A DNA stretch of 64,000 bases from Streptomyces sp. ICC1. Its GTDB lineage: Bacteria; Actinomycetota; Actinomycetes; Streptomycetales; Streptomycetaceae. The notes under the pieces are model-generated. The model was not told where the DNA came from, searched no databases, and saw only the letters and a program-made list of their open reading frames with translations. Made by a program: the position numbers and the translations under genes. Positions 16,493 to 29,187 of this stretch are shown here, piece by piece; within the stretch, counting starts at the first letter, position 1; the number at the start of each line of letters is the position of its first letter. The stretch is from positions 8,312,484 to 8,376,483 of the forward strand of contig NZ_CP030287.1 of NCBI RefSeq assembly GCF_003287935.1, given 5' to 3'.

Positions 16493-17269
16493 TTGAGCAA
16501 ATCCGACGACTCCTCCGCGGGTCCCCGTCGCCGTGCCAGACCGGTCCGGCTGCTCACGGCCGCCGTTTTCGCCCTGGCCGGCTTGATCTTCGTCACCAGC
16601 TTCAACACCTCCAAGGGTACGAACATCCGCACGGACGCCTCGCTCCTCAAGCTGTCCGACCTGATCCACGAGCGCAGCCAGAACAACCTGGACCTCGAGA
16701 AGAGCACCGCGACGGCCCGCGGCCAGGTCGACGCCCTGGCCGACCGGGACAACGGCAGCACCAAGGCGGAGGACGCCCGGCTCGCCGCACTGCGCGCCGC
16801 CTCGGGCACCGAGGAGATCACCGGCAAGGCCGTCACGGTCACCCTGAACGACGCGCCTCCCAACGCCACGGCCCGCATCCCCAACGTTCCCGAGCCCCAG
16901 CCCAACGACCTGGTGATCCACCAGCAGGACCTCCAGGCCGTGGTGAACGCCCTGTGGCAGGGCGGCGCCGAGGGCATCCAGGTCATGGACCAGCGCCTGA
17001 TCTCCACCAGCGCCGTGCGCTGCGTGGGCAACACCCTGATCCTCCAGGGCCGGGTGTACTCGCCCCCGTACAAGGTGACGGCGGTCGGCGACCCGGGCGC
17101 GCTGAAGAAGGCCCTCGCGGCCTCGCCCGCGCTGCAGAACTACCAGCTGTACGTGAACGCGTACGGACTGGGCTGGAAAGTGGACGAGCACAAGGCGCTG
17201 ACACTGCCGGGGTACTCCGGCACAGTGGACCTCCACTATGCGAAGCCGCTGGAGTCCGCCACCCCGTGA
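16493..17269 (+). CDS. DUF881 family protein
   Basis: The protein has an N-terminal basic segment, one membrane helix (VRLLTAAVFALAGLIFVTSF), a coiled-coil-like stretch (residues 50-100), and a DUF881 domain containing VTLNDAP, LQAVVNALWQGGAEGIQVMDQR and the end YSGTVDLHYAKPLE. DUF881 proteins sit beside crgA and small basic proteins in actinobacteria and are thought to be envelope-associated; the role is unknown. TTG 16493 with GGAGAAGGG upstream is preferred over GTG 16469, which lacks a ribosome site. The sortase gene overlaps its end. Confidence 0.85.
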   Translation: MSKSDDSSAGPRRRARPVRLLTAAVFALAGLIFVTSFNTSKGTNIRTDASLLKLSDLIHERSQNNLDLEKSTATARGQVDALADRDNGSTKAEDARLAALRAASGTEEITGKAVTVTLNDAPPNATARIPNVPEPQPNDLVIHQQDLQAVVNALWQGGAEGIQVMDQRLISTSAVRCVGNTLILQGRVYSPPYKVTAVGDPGALKKALAASPALQNYQLYVNAYGLGWKVDEHKALTLPGYSGTVDLHYAKPLESATP

Positions 17270-17496
17270 CCGTGACGTCGACGTACCGCGCCTGCTGGTA
17301 CGGACGTTCAGCGAGGTGTGCCTGACCGCCGGCTCCCTGATCGTGCTCTTCACGGCCTACGTGATGCTGTGGACCGGGGTCAAGGCCGACCAGGCCATGG
17401 ACGGCGAGATGGCCCGGATGCGCGACCGCTGGGCGGCCGTCCCCGCGGCCGCGGCCGCACCGGCCCCGCAAGCCGCCCCGGCCCCCGAAGCCGCAC
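17238..17496 (+). CDS. class E sortase, N-terminal fragment
   Basis: The frame encodes the usual N-terminus of an actinobacterial class E sortase: a short basic lead, the membrane helix LTAGSLIVLFTAYVMLWTGV, and an Ala/Pro-rich linker (KADQAMDGEMARMRDRW...). The catalytic TLxTC region is absent because the frame runs into adapter-like sequence at about 17497. The neighbours (DUF881, crgA) are the normal ones for this gene, so the intact gene should continue in the real genome. ATG 17238 overlaps the upstream stop by about 30 bases. Confidence 0.7.
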
Positions 17497-17664
17497 CGGC
17501 CCCCTATACACATCTGACGCCGGCGGCGAACCACAAATTAATCGATCTAAGATATGATCACGTGGATCGGGTGCAGGAACACGTCATTTTTGTTTTATCA
17601 AGCAGAAGCGGGCAACGAAGTAAATGCGTAGTCTGGGGGGCCCGGAGGTGGGAATAGAGGACAG
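17497..17664. other. Nextera-like adapter concatemer (assembly artefact)
   Basis: 17497-17529 resembles the reverse complement of the Read-1 adapter, with TATACACATCTGACGC exact (17505-17520). 17599-17664 resembles the i7 adapter in order: P7 (CAAGCAGAAG exact at 17599-17608), an 8-base index position (17623-17630), a Read-2 block (GTCT...CGG, 17631-17645) and a mosaic end finishing GACAG (17646-17664). The block lengths 24, 8, 15 and 19 match the real oligo. The middle is A/T-rich and alien to the flanks. Confidence 0.88.
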
Positions 17665-17873
17665 GCCCAACTGGGGCCTGTGGGGGGGCAGAGCCCGCTC
17701 TGGCCCGTGGGGAGGCAGAGCCCGCTCCAGCCCGTCCGGCGTTTGAGGACCGGGGTCCGGGGCGGAGCCCCGGGGCCTCGGGCGCAGCCCGGGCCCGGCG
17801 GGTCCGGGCTGCGCCCGGGGAACGGGGGAAGGGCGGGGAGGGGACCTGCCCCGCAGGGGTGCGTGTCACGGCG
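17665..17873. repeat. Streptomyces-type GC-rich intergenic repeat
   Basis: There is no gene here. The stretch contains the familiar streptomycete intergenic unit (CCGTCCGGCGTTTGAGGACC, then GGGGTCCGGGGCGGAGCCCC), two near-copies of GCAGAGCCCGCTC, and a large hairpin (CCGGGCGCAGCCC type, about 17780-17820). It lies downstream of ftsL, where ftsI would be expected in a normal division cluster. Confidence 0.6.
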
Positions 17874-18383
17874 TCACCGTCCAGGGGTCTGGGAGGGCTG
17901 GGGCGCTCCGGCCGGTGCCGGCGGCGCAGCGGGGGTGGCCGATCCCGAAGGGGCCGGCGCCGGGGAGCCGGCCGGGCTGGGTACGGCTCCGGCCGGTGCG
18001 GACGAGGCCGGCGGAGCGGACGGCGGGGGCGGCTCCGCCGCGGGGGACGCGGCGCCGGCGACCTTGCCGTCCGGGCCGATGAAGACCGGGCTGCCCCCGG
18101 GCACCAGGCCCAGCTCGTGCGCCCGCCGCTGCAGCGCGTCCGGCGCCGAGTAGCCGTCCACGTCCCGCTGCAGCGCCTGCTCCTCGTCCGTGAGCACGGT
18201 GGTCTCCTTGCGCAGCTTGCTCAGCTGGAAGGAGCCCTGGTTCAGTGCCGAGTTCAGCAGCAGCAGGCTGATCAGCCCGCCGCCGAGCAGCGCGACCACC
18301 AGCAGGACGAACGGCGTGCGCGCCGCCTGTCCGGCCGGGCTCCCGGCCAGGACCCGCCCGAAGCGTCCCCCGCGTGGACTCAC
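17874..18383 (-). CDS. ftsL: cell division protein FtsL-like
   Basis: This 169-residue bitopic membrane protein has a short cytoplasmic N-terminus, the helix [19 protein letters not shown], a coiled coil ([27 protein letters not shown]) and the segment [19 protein letters not shown] typical of actinobacterial FtsL. An Ala/Pro/Ser-rich tail follows. GTG 18383 overlaps the rsmH stop by four bases, the standard mraW-ftsL arrangement. FtsL joins FtsQ and DivIC in the septal complex that activates FtsW/FtsI. No ftsI follows before the repeat and adapter block. Confidence 0.88.
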   Translation of the reverse strand: MSPRGGRFGRVLAGSPAGQAARTPFVLLVVALLGGGLISLLLLNSALNQGSFQLSKLRKETTVLTDEEQALQRDVDGYSAPDALQRRAHELGLVPGGSPVFIGPDGKVAGAASPAAEPPPPSAPPASSAPAGAVPSPAGSPAPAPSGSATPAAPPAPAGAPQPSQTPGR

Positions 18384-19339
18384 AGCCGCGCCTCCCGGAT
18401 CCGTTCCACCCCGCGGAAGCGGGCCGGCGCGGCACGCCGGTTCTCCGCGATCTCCTCCTCCGTCGGCAGTTCCGCGCCGCGCGTGAGGAGCTTCAGCTTC
18501 GGCTGGTACTTCTCCGGTACGACCGGCAGCCCGGGCGGGGCCGTGTTGGCCGCGCCGGCCGCGAAGACCTGCTTGACGAGGCGGTCCTCCAGCGAGTGGT
18601 AGGAGAGCACCGCGATCCGCCCGCCGACCGCGATCCGGTCCACCGCGGCCGGGATGGCCCGCTCCAGTCCGGACAGCTCGCCGTTGACCTCGATGCGCAG
18701 CGCCTGGAAGGTGCGCTTGGCGGGGTTGCCGCCGGTCCGCTTCGCCGCCTGCGGGAGGGAGTCGCGGATCAGTTCGACCAGGCGCGCGCTGTTGGTGAAG
18801 GGGTTTTTGTCCCGCTCGCGCACGACGGCGGACACGATCCGCTTGGCCTGCTTCTCCTCGCCGTACTGGCGCAGGATGCGGACCAGCTCGCCGGGCGCGT
18901 AGGTGTTGAGCACCTCGGCCGCGCTGATGCCGGTCGTCTGGTCCATCCGCATGTCCAGCGGCGCGTCCTGCGCGTAGGCGAAGCCGCGGTCGGCCTCGTC
19001 CAACTGCATGGAGGAGACGCCGAGGTCGAAGAGGATGCCCTGGACGGCGGGGATGCGCAGGCCGTCCAGTACGTCGGCCAGGTCCGCGTAGATGGCGTGG
19101 ACGAGGGTGGCCCGGTCGCCGAAGGGCGCCAGGCGCTCCCCGGAGAGGCGCAGGGCCTCCTTGTCGCGGTCCAGGCCGATCAGGTGGGCCTCGGGGAACC
19201 GGGTCAGCAGGGCCTCGCTGTGGCCGCCGAGGCCGAGGGTGCAGTCGACGACGACGGCCCCGGGCCTCTCCAGTGCCGGGGCCAACAGGTCCAGGCACCG
19301 CTGGAGCATCACCGGGACGTGTCGGGACTCGCTAGTCAA
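18380..19339 (-). CDS. rsmH: 16S rRNA (cytosine1402-N4)-methyltransferase RsmH
   Basis: This 319-residue protein (formerly MraW) uses S-adenosylmethionine to methylate C1402 of 16S rRNA. Diagnostic stretches are [15 protein letters not shown] at the start, [53 protein letters not shown] and [15 protein letters not shown] near the end. The first codon appears to be TTG (19339), preceded by GAGAGGGCG. It is the first gene of the division cluster and overlaps ftsL. The gene is complete. Confidence 0.95.
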   Translation of the reverse strand: MTSESRHVPVMLQRCLDLLAPALERPGAVVVDCTLGLGGHSEALLTRFPEAHLIGLDRDKEALRLSGERLAPFGDRATLVHAIYADLADVLDGLRIPAVQGILFDLGVSSMQLDEADRGFAYAQDAPLDMRMDQTTGISAAEVLNTYAPGELVRILRQYGEEKQAKRIVSAVVRERDKNPFTNSARLVELIRDSLPQAAKRTGGNPAKRTFQALRIEVNGELSGLERAIPAAVDRIAVGGRIAVLSYHSLEDRLVKQVFAAGAANTAPPGLPVVPEKYQPKLKLLTRGAELPTEEEIAENRRAAPARFRGVERIREARL

Positions 19340-19653
19340 AGCGCCCTCTCAGATAACGGCGCGGCAGGCATACGCCGCGCCGCGCACGCGGAGTCTTACC
19401 AAAGTGGCCGGGCGGCCGCTTTCGGGCCGGGCTCCGGCCGGTTTCGCGTCACTTTAGTGCAACGGTCGCCGCGGTCAACGAACCGCCCCGCGCGCCGTGC
19501 GCCGCTCTCCCGACGAACCGGCGAACGCCCCGAATCACCCGGATGGGCGCCTGCCCCTCACCCCTGTGGGTTAGCTCACAACAAGGCGTCGTGACCTTCT
19601 TTGTCCACCCTCACTCAATGCCCGGACGTGCTGTGACCACTAACGTCGTACCC
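19340..19653. promoter_or_regulatory. divergent upstream region, rsmH / carbonic anhydrase
   Basis: This 314-bp gene-free interval lies between two outward-facing genes. It holds GC-rich inverted segments (around 19363-19395 and 19415-19445) and a less GC-rich part near 19440-19470 and 19560-19620 where the promoter of the right-hand gene should lie. No confident promoter or mraZ box was found. Confidence 0.4.
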
Positions 19654-20205
19654 ATGACGACTTCCGTACCCGTGCCCGCCGAGTCCGCCGTCAAGGTCAC
19701 CGGCGACCGTTCCGTCACCGACCGGCTGGTGGCATCGAACCGCGACTACGCCGCGGAATTCACCGATCCCGGCATGGACGCCCGCCCCGTCCTCCACGTG
19801 GCCGTCGTGGCCTGTATGGACGCCCGCCTCGACCTGCACGCCGCCCTCGGCCTGGAGCTTGGTGACTGTCACACGATCCGCAACGCCGGCGGCGTGGTCA
19901 CCGACGACACCATCCGCTCCCTCACCATCAGCCAGCGGGCGCTGGGCACCCGCACGGTGATACTCATCCACCACACCGGCTGTGGCCTCGAAAGCCTGAC
20001 CGAGGACTTCCGCCACGAGCTGGAGGACGAGGTCGGGCAGCGCCCCGCCTGGGCCGTCGAGGCCTTCCGGGACGTGGACCAGGACGTCCGCCAGTCCATG
20101 CAGCGGGTCCGCACGAACCCCTTCCTCCCCCACAAGGACGATGTGCGAGGCTTCGTCTTCGACGTGCACACCGGGCTCCTGAGGGAGATCGATCCCACCT
20201 CGTGA
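19654..20205 (+). CDS. beta-class carbonic anhydrase
   Basis: This 183-residue protein is a beta-carbonic anhydrase, interconverting CO2 and bicarbonate. The zinc ligands and dyad are visible: Cys and the Asp-Arg pair in VACMDARLD, then HHTGCGLES with the second His and Cys. LHAALGLELGDCHTIRNAGGVV is the usual family core. ATG 19654 is used; in-frame GTG 19633 and ATG 19618 are alternatives, and none has a good ribosome site, so leaderless translation is possible. It lies upstream of the MoxR/DUF58 pair, as in other streptomycetes. Confidence 0.9.
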   Translation: MTTSVPVPAESAVKVTGDRSVTDRLVASNRDYAAEFTDPGMDARPVLHVAVVACMDARLDLHAALGLELGDCHTIRNAGGVVTDDTIRSLTISQRALGTRTVILIHHTGCGLESLTEDFRHELEDEVGQRPAWAVEAFRDVDQDVRQSMQRVRTNPFLPHKDDVRGFVFDVHTGLLREIDPTS

Positions 20206-20361
20206 GTGACACGGGACCGCAACGCCGTCAAGAATGCGGGGAGACGTCACCCGGAGGACCTCCGGGCCGGTGTCCGCACTCTCGCTTTTCTGAGGTGTTT
20301 CGGGGTGGGCCGGTCCGTGCCATGCGCGCGTCGGCCCTGGGATTGGGTCGAGGAGAACCAG

Positions 20362-21371
<1,010 letters not shown>

Positions 21372-21372
<1 letters not shown>

Positions 21373-22784
21373 TGAGCGCCGGTGCCCCGCACGGCGCCGG
21401 CGGCCCGGACGCGCGGGAAGGCGGCGGGTTCCGCGCGTCGCTGGCCGGGCTGACCACCCGCGGCCGCTCCTTCCTGGCCGCCGGGGTCGCGGCCGCGCTG
21501 TGCGCGTACGTCCTGGGCCAGTCGGAGCTGCTCCGGGTCGGCCTGCTGCTCGCCGTACTGCCGCTGATCTGTGTCCTGGCCCTGCACCGCACCCGCCACC
21601 GGGTCTCCGGCAGCCGCCGGCTGAACCCGATGCGGGTGCCCGCCGGTGCCGAGGCCCGGGTGCAGCTGCGCGTGGACAACACCTCCCGGATGCCCACCGG
21701 CCTGCTGATGCTCCAGGACCGGGTGCCCTACGTGCTCGGCCCGCGGCCCCGCTTCGTCCTGGACCGGGTGGAGCCGGGCGGCCGCCGCGAGGTGTCCTAC
21801 CGGGTCCGCTCCGACCTGCGCGGGTGCTATCCGCTGGGCCCCCTGCAACTGCGCCTCTCCGACCCCTTCGGGCTGGTCGAGCTGACCCGCTCCTTCTCCG
21901 CCTACGACACCCTCACGGTCATCCCGCGCACCGAGGCGCTGCCGGTGGTCCGCTTCACCGGCGAGTCCTCCGGCTACGGCGACGGCAGCCGCCGCTCGCT
22001 GGCCCTGGCCGGCGAGGACGACGTGATCCCGCGCGGCTACCGGCGCGGCGACGACCTGCGCCGGGTGCACTGGCGCTCCACGGCCCGCTACGGCGAGCTG
22101 ATGGTGCGCCGCGAGGAGCAGCCGCAGCGCAGCCGGGCCACCGTGCTGCTGGACACCCGGCGCCTCGCCTTCGAGGGCGCCGGCCCCGACTCGGCCTTCG
22201 AGTGGGCCGTCTCGGGCACCGCTTCGGCCCTGGTGCACCTGTTGGAGCAGGGCTTCTCGGTGCGGCTGCTGACCGACACCGGGGACTGCGTGCCCCGCGA
22301 GGGCGGCGGCTTCACCTCCGGCGGGCAGGAGTCCGCGGAGGCCGCGGGGCTGATGATGGACACCCTCGCGGTGGTCTCCCACTCCGACGGCGCCGGGCTG
22401 TCCCGCGCGTACGACGCGGTCCGGGGCAGCGGGACGGGCAGCGGTTTCGGCGGAGCCGGCGGTGACGGGCTCCTCATCGCCTTCTTCGGAGACCTGGACG
22501 ACGTACAGACGGAACTGGCGGCCAAGATGTGCCGCCGCAGCGGAGGGGCCGTGGCGTTCGTACTGGACTCCGCGGACTGGTCCGGGCGGCCGCCCGGGCT
22601 GGCCTCAGTGATGGCGCAGGGGCTGCCTCCGCTCCAGGAGCGCCTCGGCAGGCTGCGGGACGCGGGCTGGACCGCGCTGGCCGCCCCGCCCGGGGTGGCC
22701 TTCGGGGAGCTGTGGCGCCAGGCCGGCCACGCCCCGATCGGGACGGGCGGCGGTTCGGGTTCGGCGGGGGGCTGGGGAGGTAGC
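21372..22784 (+). CDS. DUF58 domain protein, possibly 3' truncated
   Basis: The protein begins with two close membrane segments (SFLAAGVAAALCAYVLGQ and LRVGLLLAVLPLICVLAL). A beta-rich region follows, and then the DUF58 core with YRRGDDLRRVHWRSTARYGELMVRREE, a VWA-related fold. It works with MoxR in an uncharacterised envelope process. The frame runs without a stop into the adapter at 22785, after a Gly/Ser-rich end (GTGGGSGSAGGWGGS), so only the last few residues may be missing. It overlaps the moxR-like gene by one base. Confidence 0.85.
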
Positions 22785-22817
22785 TCGTCGGCAGCGTCAG
22801 AGGTGTATAAGAGCCAG
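22785..22817 (+). other. Nextera Read-1 transposase adapter embedded in the assembly
   Basis: 31 of 33 bases equal the standard Read-1 adapter: TCGTCGGCAGCGTC is exact at 22785-22798, and the mosaic end at 22799-22817 reads AGAGGTGTATAAGAGCCAG, with two substitutions against AGATGTGTATAAGAGACAG. This is a library oligo, not genomic sequence, and it marks the start of a separate insert. Confidence 0.97.
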
Positions 22818-22818
22818 G

Positions 22819-26310
<3,492 letters not shown>

Positions 26311-26379
26311 GCCGGGGCCGGGGTGGTCCGCACCAGGACGGGGCGCGGGTGCCGGTGGGGGTGCCGGCACGGGTGCGCG

Positions 26380-26937
26380 TCAGACGAGCGTGAGCTGGTC
26401 GAGCCGCTTCTCCAGCAGGATCACCCCGTACACCTGCCCGTCCTTGCCCACCTTGTGGGGGAACTCCCCGACCACCCGGTAGCCCGCGCCCTGGTAGTAC
26501 GCGAGCAGCCGGGGGTTGGTGGAGACGCAGTCCAGCCGCGCCCGTTCGCGGCCGGTCCTGGCGATGCGCCGCTCGGCATGTTCGAGCAGCCGCCGGCCGG
26601 CCCCGACGGGCGCGGCCTCGCGTTCGACCATCAGACGGTGCACGTAGCCGGCGACGGGGGGCTGGACGCCCCAGGCCTCCTCGTCGGACCACCACAGCTC
26701 GTAGGCCCCGACGGCGTGCCCGTCGCCGTCGGAGGCCAGCCAGACCTCGCCCTCGCGCATGATCGCCCGGAAGTGCGCGGCGTCCTTCTCCCCGGGCTTC
26801 CACTGCTCGATGCCCTGCCCGCGCATCCAGCGGGCGGCCTGGTCGTACAGCGCCACGAGCGTGCCCGTGTCCTTCTCCCCGGCCGTCCGGAACAAGATCC
26901 CGTCGTCAATGATCACGCGGGCATTATTGCGCGCCAT
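26380..26937 (-). CDS. GNAT family N-acetyltransferase
   Basis: This protein of about 185 residues has the GNAT fold: LYDQAARWMRGQGIEQW, VAGYVHRLMVEREAAPVGAGRRLLEHAERR (acetyl-CoA binding region) and LDCVSTNPRLLAYYQGAGYRVVGE. ATG 26937 gives MARNNARVIIDDG; an upstream start at 26988 would add 17 residues, and neither has a clear ribosome site. Substrate unknown. It is convergent with the pullulanase gene and sits upstream of the tandem repeat and tetR-like gene. Confidence 0.82.
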   Translation of the reverse strand: MARNNARVIIDDGILFRTAGEKDTGTLVALYDQAARWMRGQGIEQWKPGEKDAAHFRAIMREGEVWLASDGDGHAVGAYELWWSDEEAWGVQPPVAGYVHRLMVEREAAPVGAGRRLLEHAERRIARTGRERARLDCVSTNPRLLAYYQGAGYRVVGEFPHKVGKDGQVYGVILLEKRLDQLTLV

Positions 26938-26989
26938 TTGATCAAGGAGCGCCCAGGAATCGCTCAACGGGCTCCGCTCGACGTGCACG

Positions 26990-27073
26990 GTTCAGCGCGG
27001 ACCGTTCAGCGCGGACCGTGCGGCGCGGACCGTTCAGCGTGGGCCGTGCGGCGCGGCTCGTTCAGCGCGGCTC
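26990..27073. repeat. 14-bp tandem repeat, six copies
   Basis: Six head-to-tail 14-base units occupy exactly 84 bp. Units 1 and 2 are identical (GTTCAGCGCGGACC). Units 3 to 6 are GTGCGGCGCGGACC, GTTCAGCGTGGGCC, GTGCGGCGCGGCTC and GTTCAGCGCGGCTC. The last unit contains the stop codon and final codons of the TetR gene. Confidence 0.85.
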
Positions 27074-27784
27074 GGGCACCGTGGTGCCGTACAGGGCCGG
27101 CGTCAGCGCCACCAGCCGTCCCACCAGCTCCCCGAACGGCCCGTCGGCCGGCTCGTCCGCGAGGATCCGTACGAGGATGCCCGCCATCTCCGTGTCGTAC
27201 GCGGCGCTGACCGCGGCCAGCGCCGCGAAATCGTGCACGAGCTGCAGTTCCAGCTCGCCGCGCGGGATCTTCCGGCCGTCCAGCCAGATCAGCGCGGTCG
27301 ACTCGGCGAGCGAGACCCACGAGCGCACGACGAGCGCGAGCCGCGCGGGCGGCTTCTCCACGCCGAGGTGCGCGAGGATCTGCTCGTACGCCGCCTGCCG
27401 CACCTCGTCGATCATCGCGTTGGCCCGGCTGCTGCCGACGGCGGGGCCGCCCCGCATCAAAGCCGAGAACCCGGGCCCGTGATCGTCGACGAAGGCGAAG
27501 AACCGACCCATCACCCGCAGCAGCCGCGCACCGAGAGGCCCCTCCTGCGGCTCCACGAACCGCAGCGCCAGCTCGTCGGCGGCCCGGCGCAACGCGGCCT
27601 CGTACAGGCTCAGTTTGCCCGGAAAGTAGTGGTAGACGAGCGGCCGGGATATCCCCGCCGCCGCCGCGATCTCGTCGATGGACACATCGTCGGGCGACCG
27701 GTGGCTGAACAGCTCCAGCGCCACCCCGATCAGCTGCTGCCGCCGCTCCTCGACACCCATCCTGCGCCGCACCCCGGTTGTCAT
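27062..27784 (-). CDS. TetR family transcriptional regulator
   Basis: This 240-residue regulator has an N-terminal TetR helix-turn-helix (GVALELFSHRSPDDVSIDEIAAAAGISRPLVYHYF, residues about 20-60) and a ligand-binding helical domain with a conserved FSALMRGGPAVGSSRAN stretch. ATG 27784 gives MTTGVRRRMGVEERR; a second ATG eight codons in is possible. The C-terminus (VPEPR) is encoded by a tandem repeat unit. It may control itself or the neighbouring GNAT gene; no operator was identified. Confidence 0.88.
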   Translation of the reverse strand: MTTGVRRRMGVEERRQQLIGVALELFSHRSPDDVSIDEIAAAAGISRPLVYHYFPGKLSLYEAALRRAADELALRFVEPQEGPLGARLLRVMGRFFAFVDDHGPGFSALMRGGPAVGSSRANAMIDEVRQAAYEQILAHLGVEKPPARLALVVRSWVSLAESTALIWLDGRKIPRGELELQLVHDFAALAAVSAAYDTEMAGILVRILADEPADGPFGELVGRLVALTPALYGTTVPEPR

Positions 27785-28008
27785 GCGGGACACCCTACTG
27801 CGCGACCCGGCGGGCACCCCCGGCGGACGCCCCGGTGACCGTCCCGGTGGCCGCCCCGGTGGGGGCGGTGGCCACTGTGGCCTGCGGCTTTAACGGGCGT
27901 TTAGCCGTGGGGAGTCCACTCCGGGTGTCTGCCGCAGGGGTGCGGCCGGATTCGTTTCACGCCGGATCGGGGATCCGGCGTCACTTGGGGAAGTTGACAC
28001 GATGCCTC
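27785..28008. other. gene-poor stretch with a terminator-like hairpin
   Basis: There is no convincing gene. At 27959-27981 a 10-bp stem (CGCCGGATC / GATCCGGCG core) with a three-base loop could terminate transcription. The left part is a G/C-rich repeat of CCGGTG-type units, probably the TetR upstream region. The right end leads into a short inverted copy of pafC sequence. Confidence 0.45.
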
Positions 28009-29067
28009 CATGGAGGGGTGGTGCCACCTCTCCGAGGCGCGGCGCACCTTCCGTCTCGACCGGCCCCCGGCGCCCGTGTCCTCGACGCCCCTGACCTCTA
28101 CACCCGTGTCCTCATAGGCGGCGAGCGCCTCCCGGGCCGCCTGCCGCGCGCTGTCCGCCAGCTCCACGGGGGCCACGATGCGCCCCTCGCGGCCCAGCCG
28201 CAGCGCCAGCCGGCGCAGCGAGGCCGGGTCCGGGCTGCGCAGGGTGATCCGCAGTCCGCCCTCGGGCAACTCCTCGGCACTGTCGTGCGGGTAGTACTCG
28301 GCGACCCAGCGCCCGCCCGGACCGACCTCGACCACGACCTCCGGGTCCTCGGCGGCCGGCTGGACCAGCCCCACCGACAGGTCGCGCGGCTCGATGGCCG
28401 GCGGGTCGGAGCGCTCGTCGAGCAGCCGGATCTCCGCGACCCGGTCGAGACGGAAGGTGCGCCGCGCCTCGGAGAGGTGGCACCACCCCTCCATGTAGGT
28501 GTGCCCGACCGCGAACAGCCGGATCGGGTCGACGGTGCGCTCGGTCAGCTCGTCGCGCGCCGGCGAGTAGTAGCGCAGCCACACCCGCTTCCGCTCGGAG
28601 ATCGCCCGGTCCACATCGGCGAAGACCCCGCCCTCGGACTCGAAGGTCACCGAGAGCCGGGAGCTGGCCCCGGCCGCCTCGCCGGCCGCCGCCTCCAGCT
28701 TCGCCGTGGCCCGCAGCAGGGCGTCGCGGTCGCTCTCGCGCAACCCCGGCAGGGTGGCCACCGCGCGGGCGGCGACCAGCAGCGCGGTCGCCTCGTCGGC
28801 GGCCAGCCGCAGCGGCTCGGCCGTGGACTCCCCCGAGGCGTCGGGATTGCGCCACCAGATGCGCTCCCCGTCGGTGTCGATGTCGAGCAGGTCCCCGCCC
28901 CGGAAGCTGGTCCCGCACATGGGGAGCACGTCGAGGTCCGAGATCAGCTCGTCCTCGGTGATCCCGAAGGCGCGGGCCACGTCGGCGACGTACGCGCCGG
29001 GGCGCTCACGCAGATAGGTCACCAGGGACAGCATCCGGCGCGTCTGGTCGATGGCGTTGGCAGCCAT
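27901..29067 (-). CDS. pafC: WYL-domain regulator PafC, abnormal C-terminus
   Basis: From ATG 29067 the protein has a winged helix N-terminus (AIDQTRRMLSLVTYLRERPGAY) and a WYL domain (VWLRYYSPARDELTERTVDP, HTYMEGWCHLSEARRTFRLD). It ends with the PafC-type C-terminal domain up to about EALAAYEDTG (28115). PafBC is the actinobacterial regulator of the DNA-damage response and is encoded near the Pup-proteasome genes. The last 70 residues (after about 28100) look foreign: they include a stretch read from a 55-bp inverted copy of the gene itself (28009-28063). The real stop codon is probably missing. Confidence 0.85.
   Translation of the reverse strand: MAANAIDQTRRMLSLVTYLRERPGAYVADVARAFGITEDELISDLDVLPMCGTSFRGGDLLDIDTDGERIWWRNPDASGESTAEPLRLAADEATALLVAARAVATLPGLRESDRDALLRATAKLEAAAGEAAGASSRLSVTFESEGGVFADVDRAISERKRVWLRYYSPARDELTERTVDPIRLFAVGHTYMEGWCHLSEARRTFRLDRVAEIRLLDERSDPPAIEPRDLSVGLVQPAAEDPEVVVEVGPGGRWVAEYYPHDSAEELPEGGLRITLRSPDPASLRRLALRLGREGRIVAPVELADSARQAAREALAAYEDTGVEVRGVEDTGAGGRSRRKVRRASERWHHPSMEASCQLPQVTPDPRSGVKRIRPHPCGRHPEWTPHG
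28009..28063 (+). repeat. 55-bp inverted copy of an internal pafC segment
   Basis: This stretch is the exact reverse complement of 28441-28495, which encodes MEGWCHLSEARRTFRLDR in pafC. Flanking bases do not match, so only 55 bp are duplicated in inverted orientation 377 bp apart. Confidence 0.9.
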
Positions 29068-29187
29068 GCTGGTACGTCTCCCCCTCAGGGCGTTGCTCAC
29101 TGGATTCGCGCGGCCGGCCACGGCCCCGCGCGGATTGCGTACGGCTACGCGCCCGTCCGCGCTCGCGCGCGGCCCGGCACGGCCCGG

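Noticed and set aside
17665..17830. A CRISPR-like or tandem array in the repeats at 17.7 kb
   Set aside because: The units are two imperfect copies of the common streptomycete intergenic repeat without regular spacers. No cas genes occur anywhere in the window.
20206..20361. A longer N-terminus for the MoxR ATPase
   Set aside because: The extension lacks family similarity, and GTG 20362 has a good ribosome site.
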